From Bimuria novae-zelandiae CBS 107.79 (taxonomy: Eukaryota > Ascomycota > Dothideomycetes > Pleosporales > Didymosphaeriaceae): a stretch of DNA of 64,000 nucleotides. Both the position numbers and the translations under genes were made by a program. The notes below the pieces were generated by a model. It worked only from the letters and a program-made list of their open reading frames with translations, searched no databases and was not told the origin of the DNA. The stretch is taken from contig ML976706.1 of assembly GCA_010015655.1 (NCBI GenBank), positions 165,774-229,773 of the forward strand, written 5' to 3'. Below are positions 22,605-34,604 of this stretch, in pieces (within the stretch, counting starts at the first letter, position 1; the number at the start of each line of letters is the position of its first letter).

Positions 22605-22764
22605 AAAAATCGATGTGCCCTGAAAAATCGATGTGCACTGAAAAATCGATGTGCACTGAAAAATCGATGTGCACTGAAAAATCGATGTGCACTGAAAAAT
22701 CGATGTGCACTAAAAAATCGATGTGCACTGAAAAATCGATGCGCTCTGAAAAATCGCTGTACGG
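22605..22764 (+). repeat. 18-bp minisatellite inside the Tc1 element (about nine units)
   Basis: Unit AAAAATCGATGTGCACTG, with seven near-identical copies and two diverged end copies. It lies between the transposase stop and the right terminal repeat. Each unit contains ATCGAT. Frames through it give artificial repetitive peptides. Confidence 0.92.
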
Positions 22765-22783
22765 GTACCCATGGGAGGGTGGT

Positions 22784-22852
22784 TTTTGAAATAGGAAGCT
22801 TTTCGGGGGTTTTGCAATAGGAAGCTTTTCGGGGGTTTTGCAATAGGAAGCT
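22784..22852 (+). repeat. 26-bp tandem repeat inside the Tc1 element (2.6 units)
   Basis: Unit approximately TTTTGCAATAGGAAGCTTTTCGGGGG in two full copies and a partial one, directly after the 18-bp array. Confidence 0.85.
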
Positions 22853-22878
22853 GAGATCCTGATTACTAATCGGTTCAA

Positions 22879-22913
22879 AGGCGGTGAGCGCGGACTTTTG
22901 ATATGCACCTCCG
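22879..22913 (-). repeat. Tc1 right terminal inverted repeat
   Basis: Starts AGGCGGTGAGCG and ends ATATGCACCTCCG; inverse of the left terminal repeat, followed by the duplicated TA. Confidence 0.93.
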
Positions 22914-22939
22914 TATCGTCCCTGCATACGGACAGTTAG

Positions 22940-23169
22940 TATTAAAAGTATGTATAGTACAATTAAATTAATAAGAGCCTAAGTTAAATCTAAATAATAG
23001 ATTAGTAAACAGGTTAAATATAATAGCAAAAGACTACTATCGCGTTCCTATATATATAACTTATTCTATAAATTCTAATAATTTTAAGAGTCCTAAAGTC
23101 TTATATGCCGTACTATAACGCGAAAGAGATCTTCGAGCGGTATCTAGGTATTAATGCCACCTCCCGAAT
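22940..23169. other. TA-rich spacer between copia A and copia 2
   Basis: About 230 bp between the two retrotransposons; no feature recognised. Confidence 0.5.
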
Positions 23170-23174
23170 AGTTA

Positions 23175-23350
23175 TGTCAGATAAAAAGCATATCAAGTTC
23201 GGAGGATCAGGGGTAGCCCGAAAAAGGCCGGGGATTAACCGAGAACACACAGAACCTGCCGAGGGAACCCTATAGACAGGCAGAACAACCTAATACATTA
23301 ATTTAACCCCCCAAATCATTAGGATATCTATTAAGACGTAACATCTAACA
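23175..23350 (+). repeat. Copia 2 5' LTR
   Basis: 176 bp, TGTCAGATAAAAAGC...GTAACATCTAACA. Compared with the 3' LTR it shows mainly C-to-T changes. Confidence 0.92.
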
Positions 23351-26300
23351 ATTAAGAGTCTCACTGCCTTAACAAGAGCGAAAATAGCAACCTAAAACCT
23401 AAATTAAACTAATAGAATAATTATTCTTCGCGATAATACTAAATACCGTAGCTAGCTTAACTAACTATAAGCCTGCTGCGTCGCATACAATATATAGGCG
23501 TAAGTCGACCCCGATTCAGCGATTACCCCACTCACGGAGCCATTTGAGCCCGAGCTACCTAAGACAATAGACTATACGCTAGCCACAACCCTTCTAGACG
23601 GCGTCTTATTATTAAGACTATCCGAACTTTCGTCCGCTGGACTAAAGAGCTATAAAGAGGATTTAGACCTCTATAAACTCTGGATAGAGAAATACAAGAT
23701 GCAGTACATAAAGTACAAGACTAAAGTCGCAAGTTTACAGCAAATCGTAGTGTTTATCTAGTTATTAGTAGCACTGCATCTATAACGCACTTGCTGTCTC
23801 TTAGATACTACTATTAAAGAATAAATTATAAAGCTAAAAGTAAAAGTAGGAGTTACCTCTAAGTTTAAACAAGAGTAAGCGCGACAGCGATACCACAGCT
23901 TGTTAAAGCCTCTACGCACAGTAAATAACTAGGATATATAGCTTACTAAATATAATTATGCTACAATAAAGACTAAGACACTAAACGTGTCTAATACCAC
24001 ACAATTCAATCCTGTGGCTGTAGACTTTATGTTAGTAGTAAATAAGATAGCTCTAGTATGGGCTGCAACCTTCTAATTAAATAGAAAGAACCTACCTAGC
24101 ATGGACCAAAAGGACATGATAGGACGTTTCTAAGAATATATAATGCTAAATTATCTAATAACGCGAAATAGAAGCTAAAAGGCAGCGTTTATAATAAAAA
24201 ACTTATCTTATCTTGCTAAAAGTAGCTAAGCTGCCCAGAGCATACAAGGGGATCCCTAATATACAGAAACGGGAAACTCTCAGGGTACAAAACGGGGTAG
24301 ACCCTAACATTAACGTATAGCTATAAAGGATAATAATTATGCACCTTTAAGCTCTTTAAACCCTTAATAAGGTAGTAGTAACTCCGCCAAAGCAGACGCC
24401 AATCGTGGTAAACCTGCTAAAGCAGGCACTAACAAAACTACTAAGTGTTTAGCCTGTAATATAAGACACCCTATCAGGGAATGCTTCTATCTCTACCCGG
24501 ACAAAGCACCAGAATAGTGGGAGCCAAACCTAAGAATAGCTAAATACGTTACTCTAAAATAAGAGCACGATGCCGATTTTTAAAGTCTACTAAGAGCTTA
24601 AAGTAGACCTAGAACTAAGACTCTATCCTTTAAGAATTCCTATACCCTAACTCTAGAGATTACTAATTAGTAACTAAATAGAAGATAGATTTTAAAGGTG
24701 CAAGCCGCCTATTCTACGACCTTTACTATAGACTAATTTAACTATCCTCTTTGGCGTTCTTTTATCCTTAACTCGGGCTCGACGTGCCACATCACGAACG
24801 ACCCTAACTAGATTCAGAACTATCGGCCACCTACACAAGGCGACTTTATATAGGCAGGCGACACTTAAATCTAAGTAAAGAGATACGGAACTGTTATCTT
24901 AAACCTAAAACATAAATAGGGAGCTAAAAGACTAGTACTACATAACGTAGTAATATGCCTAGACATGCTATGTAACCTAGTCTCCTTCTAAGTGCTAAGG
25001 CAGAAGGGATTCTAGTAGAATATCTAATTAGAGCCTACTACCCTAAAGCGACCAAATAGAACAACTATTAGAGAGCTTACTAAAATTTATAGATAATAGG
25101 TATTAGAACACTAACCCGTGTACTATGCAGCGCACTATACGCATTCCTATAATTCTCGAACGTAATAACAACCTTAAAGAGTATTAGCCCTCCTATAGCA
25201 CAAAAGGCTCGGTTATCCAGGACCCGCCGCAATCGAGCACCTAGTGCAGCGAGCTAAGGGGGTGCGCGTTAAGGGAATTACAATAGTAGAGTGCAACTTA
25301 TATAGAAGAGTAAAGATATAAAGGCAGATAAGCCACGCACCTAGGATTAATAAGCAAGGACCCGCAGAAAGGCTTTCTATTAATTTCTACACCTACGAAT
25401 TACTATTATTTAACAAAGAGAAGAGCTAGATACTTATTACGGATAGATATTCCGGTCTCTAATGGGACTTCTACTTTACGGATAACCGAACGGCAAGGTT
25501 AATTATTAAGATATTAACAATCTTCTTTAGATTTCTTAAGAACCAATATAACATCACTCCAAAAGTTATTAAAACGGATAATAAGATTACCATAGTTAAA
25601 CCCGAAGTCGAGCGGTGGCTAAAAAGCCTAGGCATGATTATTAAGCCTTTAGCACTAGACACGTAAGCTTAAAACGGCGGCGCTAAACGCTTAAGGGGCG
25701 TAAATAAAGAAAAATCTTACGTAATGCGTCTGGACGCAAACCTTCTATGGGAACTCTAGCCTAAAATTACAAGAGCTAGAGTGTATCTATATAATTAAAC
25801 GCTAAACTACACGAATAACTAAAAAACACTATATAAGATATTCTTCACACGAGTATTACTAGCTAATAAGATCGTTACGTCTATTAAGAAACTAAACTTA
25901 GCCTATCTAAAGGCGTACGGATGCAAAGCATTCGCTATAACAGATAATACCCACTATGGAAAATCGAGACTATAATAACTCGACCCCAAAGCATAGATCG
26001 GATACCTTATTAGATACTAGTTATTAAACATTTACTAAATATAGATACTAACGCTGGCTAAGGTTATTAGCACGCGAGACGTCGTATTTAATAAAAATAT
26101 AATTTTTAACAGGAAGATAGAGGATTTAATAGACAACGTTATGCATAATACGCTGGCCAAGATAGCTACACATATTAAGATAATTAAGCTACCACCACTG
26201 GTGCACCAACCAGAAACCGAATCATTCTACGAAGACGATGTCGCAGAAAACGAATTACCCACAGAGGACGAAGTAGACCCACCGGGCTACTATTGAGGAA

Positions 26301-28207
26301 GGAAGATTAGAGATTACTACCTAACACCACTTTTAACTCTACTACCTGTAGCTCTGCTAGCATAGCTAATAACAGGGGAAAATATAAACCTACCTAAGAT
26401 TACTTTATCTAAGACAGTCCCCTAGGCAGCAGCTTTCATGGCAGGAATAGAAGCAGGAAGGGTCGGAAAACACAATAGGAACACGATTAATAAAGCCTAG
26501 ATAAAAAGACTACTAGCGAAGGGCGTTAAGATTTACTAATTATAGTTACCTCCGCCACCTACTTATAAAACGGATCTTGACTAATATCTAATAGGAGAAT
26601 TATTCCGGGAAGCGCAGCAATCGCATCTAGACAGTTACAGAATTACCTAATCCTGGATGGAAGTACCGTACAAGACAGTAAAGGCAATAGGCTAACAAAT
26701 CCTAGACTATATGTGGGTGTATATATACAAGTTTAATAAACATTACCAGTTTATCAAGTGTAAAGCGCGACTAGTAGTTAGAGGAGACTAATAACGCAAT
26801 ATAACCTCCTAGGACACCTACATAGTAATATTAGCTAGAAGATCCTTTCGCTTACTTATAGCAATTGCTGCCAAATATGACCTCGAACTTATATAATATG
26901 ACGTTACTAACGCGTTTGTACACATATTACTAGATTAAGAAGTCTACATGCGCATACCGCCTAGATATCAAAAACCTGGTACTGTCCTTAAAGTCTAGAA
27001 GGCACTCTACGGACTGCGAATCTTACCACTTCTTTAGTAGAAAGAGTTTACAGCTACGCTTATTAAGTTTGGTTTCTAGACCGTGCCCTATAAGCTATGC
27101 TACATAATTAAGGATAGTATTATTATCTTCTTTTACGTAGACAACATTATTATTGCGCACTACCAAGACAAAGCTAGCTAAGCTTAGCAAGTCGTAGAAC
27201 AACTTAGAAAGAAATACTTAATAACAGGCGGAGAAAACCTACTATAGTTCCTAGGAATTAAAGTAATTAGAGATTAGCAGAACTAACTTATTCAACTCTC
27301 CTAGGCCACATACTATAACAAAATTAGCCAGCTGGTTAATAACCAAACAATCCGACATGACACCCCAATAGGCATAGGGGAGCTTAAGCCAAGAGAAGGG
27401 CTGGCTTCGCTTATAAAGATTAACAAATACTAACGTAAGATCGGATTACTCCTATATGTAGCTATTAGTACCCGACTAGATATTATATTTGCAACCTTAA
27501 GGCTAGCGAGATTCTTATTAAATCCTAGTCTAGAACATTATTATGCGGCTGACTAAGCCCTGCTGTACCTTAACGAAATAAAGTAGAAGATACTTTAACT
27601 TAGAGGAGGCGAATTCTTACAGGTAGTAAGTGATGCCTTATTTATAGACAATACTTTAGACCGTAAGAGCTCGTAAGGCTACGCTATTAAGCTATTTAAT
27701 GGCCTTATTACATGGCGTGTAAGCAAATAAGACACTATTACTACGTTAACTATAGAAGCCGAGCTCTTTGCTCTAGCGCAAGTCGCAAAGGAAGCTATCT
27801 TTATATCAAGATTAATAAAGGAACTAAAAGTTAAGCTACCTAGCCCTACTATTATAATCTAATGTAACAACTAGTAAACTATTTAGCTAGTAACGCAGGA
27901 GATCTCGAAGCTGCATACAAAGCTTTAACACGTTAATATATATAACTACTAGCTCCGACAGGAAGTAACTAGGGGAAGGATAAAGGTAGAATACACTAAA
28001 TCCATAGAGATAATTACAGACGGCTTAACTAAAGCACTCTTAGTAAATTAGTGGCAGAACTTCCTAAAGTAATTAGGACTAGTAGAGGTAAGGGATTAAA
28101 AGGTAGCTAATAAAGCACCTTTAGAGGAGATTTAAGACTAGCTTAATAACCTCACCCTTGTCTGATAACCTTAGCCATGGCTCGAACGGCTCCAAGCTGA
28201 GGGGGTG

Positions 28208-28383
28208 TGTTAGATAAAAAGCATATTAAGTTCGGAGGATCAGGGGTAGCCCGAAAAAGGCTGGGGATTAACCGAGAACACACAGAACCTGCCGAGGGAA
28301 CCCCGTAGACAGGCAGAACAACCCAATACATTAATTCAACCCCCCGAATCATCAGGACATCCATTAAGACGTGACATCTAACA
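28208..28383 (+). repeat. Copia 2 3' LTR
   Basis: 176 bp, TGTTAGATAAAAAGC...GTGACATCTAACA, preceded by a polypurine tract and followed by the AGTTA duplication. Confidence 0.92.
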
Positions 28384-28390
28384 AGTTATA

Positions 28391-28542
28391 TATAAGGGAT
28401 AAGATGGGTAGCATGTAGGAATAAGAGACTAAGTTAATTATAACAAGCTAAACGGAGAAACTGCTTAAGTAGGAGAGTTGTAATTAGTAACTAGTCTACA
28501 TTAGGTTAATAATATTATATAATATTATATTCTACTCTAATA
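28391..28542 (-). repeat. Copia B LTR (left copy)
   Basis: 152 bp; more TA-rich than the right copy, whose equivalent positions keep C and G. Confidence 0.87.
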
Positions 28543-29010
28543 TACTACTTATAGTATAAAGGTAGCGGAGTGCTGTTAGGTAGGATAAAGTAAAATAAGT
28601 AAATTAAGGGACTCTAGGGCACCTTCCTAGGTAGAGCTTTATTATATAACGATTAACATAATAAACTTATTCTCTAAAGTAATAACTTATAGTAAATATT
28701 AATTATTTTTAGTTACTTTAAGAATCGCTCGTGTTTACTACTATTAAAAAGAAACTTTATTAATCTATTAGCGAGCATATTAGTAGTTCCTATCTAAGTA
28801 ATGTTAATATTTCTAGCTTTAACTTGTTCGCTAATTTATATCTAATATACTTTAATATACCTTAGCTTTATGTTAAGCTTTTCTTTATTCTTGTTAGCGA
28901 TAGAGACTGTTTACTAGTTATTATAGTATAACGTAAGTTAAACCTCTAGATTAGTATTAGCTTACTATTAGTAAATAGGCGAGGGATACCCTTTACTTGC
29001 GTAAAGCCTA

Positions 29011-29057
29011 CTGTAGCATCAGGCAAAAGTGAGGTGAGTGGCCCGCGCACAACAGGG
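29011..29057 (+). repeat. Nested Tc1 left terminal inverted repeat
   Basis: Starts CTGTAGCATCAGGCAAAAG; pairs with 30482-30528. Not noticeably RIP-affected, unlike the element interior. Confidence 0.92.
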
Positions 29058-29343
29058 GTGTCGCCAAGATGCCGAGCCATGTAAATTTCGCACGCTTGTC
29101 CTCTTTTATGTATAAATTTCAGTACCTAGTGTGACCACCTTTCGCATTAATTACAGCCTGGCATCTAGCTAGCATGCTCTCGACAAGCTCCCTAAATACT
29201 TCACTTCTAATTAAGTCCCACGCTTCCTGTACAATATCACGCAGCTGGCTGTATGTGTGAACTAAATAACTCCTGTATATCCCCCTCTGCCACTAGAGGT
29301 AAGCTATCTCCTATATACCCAGGCGCAAACATCCTAGATAACT

Positions 29344-29436
29344 GGCAAACAGCAAACAAAAGGAAAATAAGCCATCAGCTCGGTGGCAAACATCAAAAAC
29401 AAACAAAAGGAAAACAAGCCATCAGCTTAGTGGCAA
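29344..29436. repeat. Two-unit tandem repeat (about 45 bp) in the nested Tc1
   Basis: Units begin GGCAAACA and share AAACAAAAGGAAAAYAAGCC followed by ATCAGCT. A third, partial unit follows. Confidence 0.8.
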
Positions 29437-30481
29437 ATATTAAACCTTACAGTATGTACGCTACTTACCCCTAGGTAGATTAGGATAATACTGCTTAATA
29501 TAGTCCTTTATCTTATTCTATACTACCTTGATTAGGTTGAGATCTGGCGAGAACGCTGGCCAAAAGATAGGGTAAATTCCTCTTAATTAAAGCTCTTTAA
29601 TTATATAAGTAGTAGCGTGCCCAGGAGCGCTATCTTGCATAAATTAAAGATATAGATTAAGGCGTAGCTATCCGTAAACAAGAAGTATAACTCTCTTATA
29701 ATAGCTCTCCTTATTAATACTCTTCTATTCCTTCTTCTAAAACACTAACGGCCCCTTCGTCGTACCTAAGAAGCAACCCCAGAATATCTAGCCACGCTTC
29801 TTACGTAGTTTCTTAACAACACAGAAGGGATCTAATTCCTCTCTAAGGCGCCTAGTAACCCACTTCTTATAATGCTAGTCACTAGTCACCCAAGTTTCGT
29901 CGCTCTAGAGAATTATATACTACTACTAAGGAGACTAGTTAGCGTGAGCTTTTGCCCACGCGAGGCGTAGCTAACAATTCTTTTTAGTAAAAGGAGGCTT
30001 AACAAGAGCAACGTAGTAAGTATACCCCCTACTTCGTAAAGTATTCTAAATTACGTATTTACTAACGCCCTAGTGAGCAAAGGGACCCTCTACAAGACGT
30101 AGAAAACTTATCTACCTCCCCTCTTAAAAGGATTTAACAAATTCTTTAAGCTAGTCTACTTATTTATTTATAAGGGAGGGTAGATAACTAGTGCGCTTCT
30201 TTAGCGTAACGCGTGCGCTAGTAATTACGCAGGCAACTTATTTCTCTAAGACCTTAAGAAGGTTAGTAATAAATAGGTAAGTATGCCTAGCTAGACGCAA
30301 GGTGCGTATCTGGAGGCGTTAGTCGCGAGTGAGGTATTAACAAGTTAGTGTTGATAGGGGAGATATTGTGGTGATGTTGTGGTGGACAGCACACGACAGA
30401 GGTACAAGCATTATCATATAAATTACATAGAGCTAATGGTATTTCTGTTTAGTGGCGTCCGTTTTGTATCGAGTCAGGCAT

Positions 30482-30528
30482 CCCTGCTGTGCGCGGGCCA
30501 CTCACCTCACTTTTGCCTGATACCACAG
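30482..30528 (-). repeat. Nested Tc1 right terminal inverted repeat
   Basis: Ends TTTTGCCTGATACCACAG; inverse of the left terminal repeat with two differences. Confidence 0.92.
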
Positions 30529-33500
30529 TATATTAATAAGTGTCTTCTTTAGGTGTTTGTGCCACAGCGCTGGAGCATCCTTAAGCCTATACAGTGCTTG
30601 GTGTAGTCGCATTATATTGCCCAGCCTGTCTCAGAACCCATCCGGAGTCCAGACGTAACAGAGTCGGGCTAGATACGCGTTGAGGAAAGCATTCTTAAAA
30701 TCGTACTGGTAGACAAGTAGCCTGAAAGCGCACATAATAGCGATAAGGAAGCGGAGCGTTTAAGCCGCGAGGGTAGCTGCGTAGGTATTATCCTAAGTTG
30801 TCTATAGATCTCCTTTTATAACTAGTTAAGCCTTATAGTTTATTAAGTAGCTATTAGCATTAAACCTATATATAAAGACTTATATTAGTAGTAGAGTCTT
30901 AGTATTAAGGTAATCCTTTATATTATCTTTTACTTTTTTAAATACGCTTATAGAAAGCTACTCTTTAATCTCCTTATCTATAGTAGTAAACTACTTATAG
31001 TATTAAGGTAAAATTTAACTTTAGTCTAGTTCTTTAGTAGCAGCGCTAGCTAATTATAATAAACTCTTTACTTTTTATTTAGGGATAATTATATAATTAC
31101 TGTAGTAAATATTTGCTAGTATAGAGACGCGTGCGTACTAAAGTAGTTTTTATTTATATTATTTTTTTACTACCTTTACGACGACAGGACCCTAGAATAA
31201 TATTATTTATAATAATACTAGGGTTTGTTTGTCTTGAAGCATTATTCTGGCAGCGGTTTAACGCAGTATCTCTAGGAGCAATCTCTCTCTAGTATTTTAA
31301 TTAGAAACGATCATGAGTGCTAGGTACCGGTGTCTCTCTGGGTGTAGGTAATCCTCTATAGGCCTCCTGATAGATCTGCTCTTTGGCACTATCTAGTCTA
31401 GTATCCTCTTCTTCTCTATCCTTAACATCATCCTTAACTGTAGGTTAACAAAGTGTCATGTTATAATAAATCTACTTAATAATAGGGTCCTCTTCTTTAT
31501 CTAATAGATTAATATTAAGGATAGTAACTACACGTCGTTTCTCCTTAGTTAAAAGCGGAGATTAGCAGAGAGTACTATTATTATTATAAAAAAATAACGT
31601 TTTAGGTTTAAATAACCCTATTACGTCTTAGGACCTAGATACAAAAATATTTATTCTTTTATGTTTAAATAGCTATCTAGTAATCGCTCGTATTTTAAGC
31701 TTATTACCTTTAGCTATCTTTGTGTTTCGAAATAGAGTCTTTACTCTAATAACGTCTATATACGCTAGAGATAGCTTTACCTTACGTATAACTTTATAGA
31801 GTGTCTTCTAGCTAGTAACTTCTATTAGTAATTAATTAAGCATATATATAACTATTAAGCATAGCTTATTTATTAGCGTTTTAGGTAAATTTAATGTAAT
31901 TTGTAGTATCCTAACTATTATAATAATAAGATTACTAGCCTTTTTAGTAATGCTAGTTATTTCTTCTACCTTTATAGCACGAGGCTTCACTATAATGCCT
32001 AAATCTTTAAAGATATCTTAAAGTTATTAAAGTCTTTCTTATTATTATAGTAAATATACATAATAATAGTATTAAATTAGGTACGTATCTATACTAGCGC
32101 TTGTTAAATGGCGCGTATAAGAGTCTCTTTCTTAAATAGTATCTGCTATATTAATACATAGCGTGTAAGAACTACTTATTACTGTTATAGTAAGCTTCGC
32201 TAGTCTTTTATAGTTATATAAAATTAATATTAATTTATTTAAAGGGGCGTGTTGCAGGCTCGCGTTAAGGGCGTTAACTAATAATTTTAAAGAGCTTTCA
32301 GTTAATGTAATTCTTATATTCCTTCTATTATAGGATTTAAGGGCTAGTAATAAGCTTAATACTATCTACTACCTACTTAAGGTGTTTAATCGCGCGTTGT
32401 CCTGCATGAGCTAGCATCTAATAAGCTTCTATAGGGGTAACTTGTAGAGGCTTTCGCTCTACATGGCTTAACTTAGTTAACTTTATTTAAATCGTGAATG
32501 TGTATAGCTCTAATATGTTTAGACGTATTACCTTATTAGAGTCTATAACCTAATAGCCACCCTGCTTATTAAGTATGTAGAATATATCTATTAGAGCACT
32601 CCTTAAGTAGAGATAGTTACGTCCTAAGTTAAACTTAATACTATCTAATTAATAGCGTGATAGTAATACTACTAACGTAAAAAATATAAGAATAAGTACT
32701 ACTTATATTATAGTTACTTAACGTTTACTAGTTAAAGTATTAATAAATAGCTTAATATTTTCTTACTTATATATCTATAAGACCTGCGTGCTGACGAGTA
32801 GGATATTATCTAGTTATCTATCTTAAATCTTCTCCTAGGTCTTCGGCTGATAGTTTGTGACATGTAAATTAGAGCCAGGATTAAGTAACTACTTATTAAT
32901 TAATAGCAGTAGAGGCTGTTAAATAGTAAATATACTAAGTAGAGTAATAACCTAAGCTACGTTATAATTACCTTACTAGTGCATAACTACTCCTGTTAAG
33001 GTTTAAATATTTAATAGAGGGTGACTAGTGTTTATTAAGAACTAATTCTTATTTATATTATTATTATTTATAGTATTTGCCTTATTACTAGCTTTCTTCT
33101 TAGCTTTAAATAAAACTACGCTACGAGGATTGCTTTTACCTAGTTTCATCACTCTGTTAAACTTAGCTGACACAGCTGGGTCGGGCTTCTATCTAGCAGG
33201 TTGGAGAGAAGGCACTACGTAGGAGTACTGTCTAAATAGGTGCTATTCTCCGCAGATGCAAGTGACTATACGTTTCTAGGTATTAGTGTTTAGACTAGAC
33301 CGTCCTAAAATCGCGTATATTATAAGTGCTAACGCTATAGAGTTTATAGTGCGTTAAAAGCGTTAATAGTTCTCCACTAGTATAACAGGATCTATATACG
33401 TAGTTTTATTTATTTTAGCTTACATAATCTCCTAGATTTTATGCGTAATAAAAGACTTGTTAATTCCTTTAATTACTTAAAGAAAGTCCTGCTGTGCTTA

Positions 33501-34230
33501 ATAGTCCTTGACCTTAAGTAATTTTTATTTAATTATATTATAAAAGATAATAATGTAACTCTTATACTAAGTATTTATCTTCTACTATTATAAAACCTTC
33601 TCAATTTTATTATACTACTCGAGCAACTTATATTTACACTTTACTACTAATATATTAAATATCCTTTTAAGTTATACAAGTTATTTATATAGTATTTTAG
33701 TATTTTTAATAACTAGGATATGCCTGCTAGTAATTATCTTTATAATTTTCTATATTAAGTTATTAAGAGCGTTCTCCTTTCTTTGCTAGACTACTAGCTT
33801 TATTACGTAGAATATATACTAAAAGTATACTCCTCTCGTTTAAGTCTTATAAGTTTGTCTAGTTTAGTATTATTATTACTCTAAATAATATTTAAAGCTT
33901 CGTTAGGTGCGTTATTCTTTTTAAATAAGCGTAGTAGTCGCTCCTTAGGTTTTTTTTATTATAGATTTTCTTAACAGTATCTACTGTTAAAACTAAGTTA
34001 TAATAGTTTTAGATTTTATATACGTTAGTAGTCCTCTTTTATAAAAAGATCTACTTTAACTAATTACTTAGCTTGTTAAGGATAATTATCTCCTTAATAA
34101 TTAGCTTGTCCTCTTTATTACTTATTATAGTAAACTAGAGCTTTTTATGTTAATCTCTGTCGTAGAAAGCAAGTGTAGTAAGTAGGTAAAGTAAACTATA
34201 GTTATATTAAGCGTATACTAGGCTTATAAC

Positions 34231-34382
34231 TATAAGGGATAAGATAGGTAGCATATAGAAATAAAAGACTAAGTTAATTATAACAAGCTAAATAGAGAAA
34301 CTGCTTAAGTAGCAGAGTCGTAATCAGCAACTAGTCTACATTAGGTTGGTAATATCATGTGATATCATATTCCACTCTAACA
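34231..34382 (-). repeat. Copia B LTR (right copy)
   Basis: 152 bp ending CCACTCTAACA (TGTTAGAGTGG on the minus strand), followed by the TTATA duplication. Confidence 0.87.
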
Positions 34383-34604
34383 TTATACTTCAACTCTCTA
34401 GCTAAATAAGACGTGCTATAAAGGAATCGTATTCACTATCGGCTTATTATATAGGATATTAGGAAGAGTATCTATAAAGTACGCTCTATACGTGGTATAC
34501 TTATTAAGTTACTTAGAGATATTAAAGGTAAGTAATATATGAAGCAATCTACGTAGTAGCTAACTTATTAGGTCACAAGTCGCTATTAGATATAAATATC
34601 CTCT

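Larger units (their letters stand above)
21243..22913 (+). mobile_element. Tc1/mariner element nested in the copia A LTR
   Basis: A 1671-bp element (including a 425-bp run of N) with 35-bp perfect terminal inverted repeats and a TA duplication (21241-21242, 22914-22915). It contains one transposase gene and, between the gene and its right end, two tandem repeat arrays. Composition is balanced and reading frames are open, unlike the host element, so it inserted after RIP had decayed the copia copy. Near the left end CTGCCGGCAG occurs as close copies (21286-21316). Confidence 0.93.
15381..22934 (-). mobile_element. Ty1/copia LTR retrotransposon A (RIP-decayed, with nested Tc1)
   Basis: A complete element defined by direct LTRs at 15381-15637 and 21003-22934 (the latter split by a Tc1 insertion) and a 5-bp target duplication GTTAG at 15376-15380 and 22935-22939. 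Without the insert it is about 5.9 kb. The interior is heavily TA-rich with stops in all frames. Read on the minus strand it retains a gag zinc-knuckle trace (KKCFIYYKKGY near 19190-19240, with Cys codons changed to Tyr) and an RNase H trace (SIKSKRVTRSVLASKL near 16020-16110). The trace order places the 5' LTR on the right. Orientation is inferred from these traces. Confidence 0.88.
21003..22934 (-). repeat. Copia A LTR (right copy, interrupted by Tc1)
   Basis: The LTR runs 21003-21242 and resumes at 22916-22934. Removing the Tc1 insert and one TA leaves 259 bp, close to the other copies (257 and 260 bp). The starting TG appears as TA, a RIP-type change. Confidence 0.88.
23175..28383 (+). 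mobile_element. Ty1/copia LTR retrotransposon 2 (decayed)
   Basis: A 5209-bp element with 176-bp LTRs and a 5-bp duplication AGTTA (23170-23174, 28384-28388). On the plus strand, degenerate protein traces appear in copia order: integrase core (YSGL near 25450, VIKTDN near 25563, then AQNGGAKR near 25670 with the expected Glu changed), reverse transcriptase FYVDNIIIAHY near 27130-27160, and an RNase H trace ADxALLYL near 27548. A polypurine tract (GAGGGGGTG) precedes the 3' LTR. Many stops; no functional polyprotein. Confidence 0.9.
29011..30528 (-). mobile_element. Tc1/mariner element nested in copia B (decayed)
   Basis: A 1518-bp element with 47-bp terminal inverted repeats (two mismatches) and TA duplication (29009-29010, 30529-30530). 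It interrupts the copia B reverse transcriptase. On the minus strand a transposase trace is readable near 29540-29640: MQDSAPGHA (second catalytic Asp) followed by WPAFSPDLNLIK, where the final Glu of the triad is replaced by Lys. Many stops follow. Confidence 0.9.
28391..34382 (-). mobile_element. Ty1/copia LTR retrotransposon B (RIP-decayed, with nested Tc1)
   Basis: Direct 152-bp LTRs at 28391-28542 and 34231-34382 and the duplication TTATA (28386-28390, 34383-34387). Excluding a nested Tc1 it is about 4.5 kb. On the minus strand a reverse transcriptase trace is readable just right of the insertion (near 30560-30710: KNAFLNAYLAR, then LYRLKDAPALWHKHL), and it resumes left of the insertion near 28990 (GFTQVKGIPRLFTN). 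The left LTR begins TATAAGGG and ends TAATA, consistent with RIP of TG and CA ends. Confidence 0.87.

Noticed and set aside
22605..22764. CRISPR-like regular repeat array
   Set aside because: Units are 18 bp back-to-back without spacers, inside a eukaryotic transposon; a minisatellite.
22468..22927. Minus-strand frames with repeated VHIDFS and AHRFFS units
   Set aside because: Translation of the 18-bp minisatellite inside the Tc1 element, not a protein gene.
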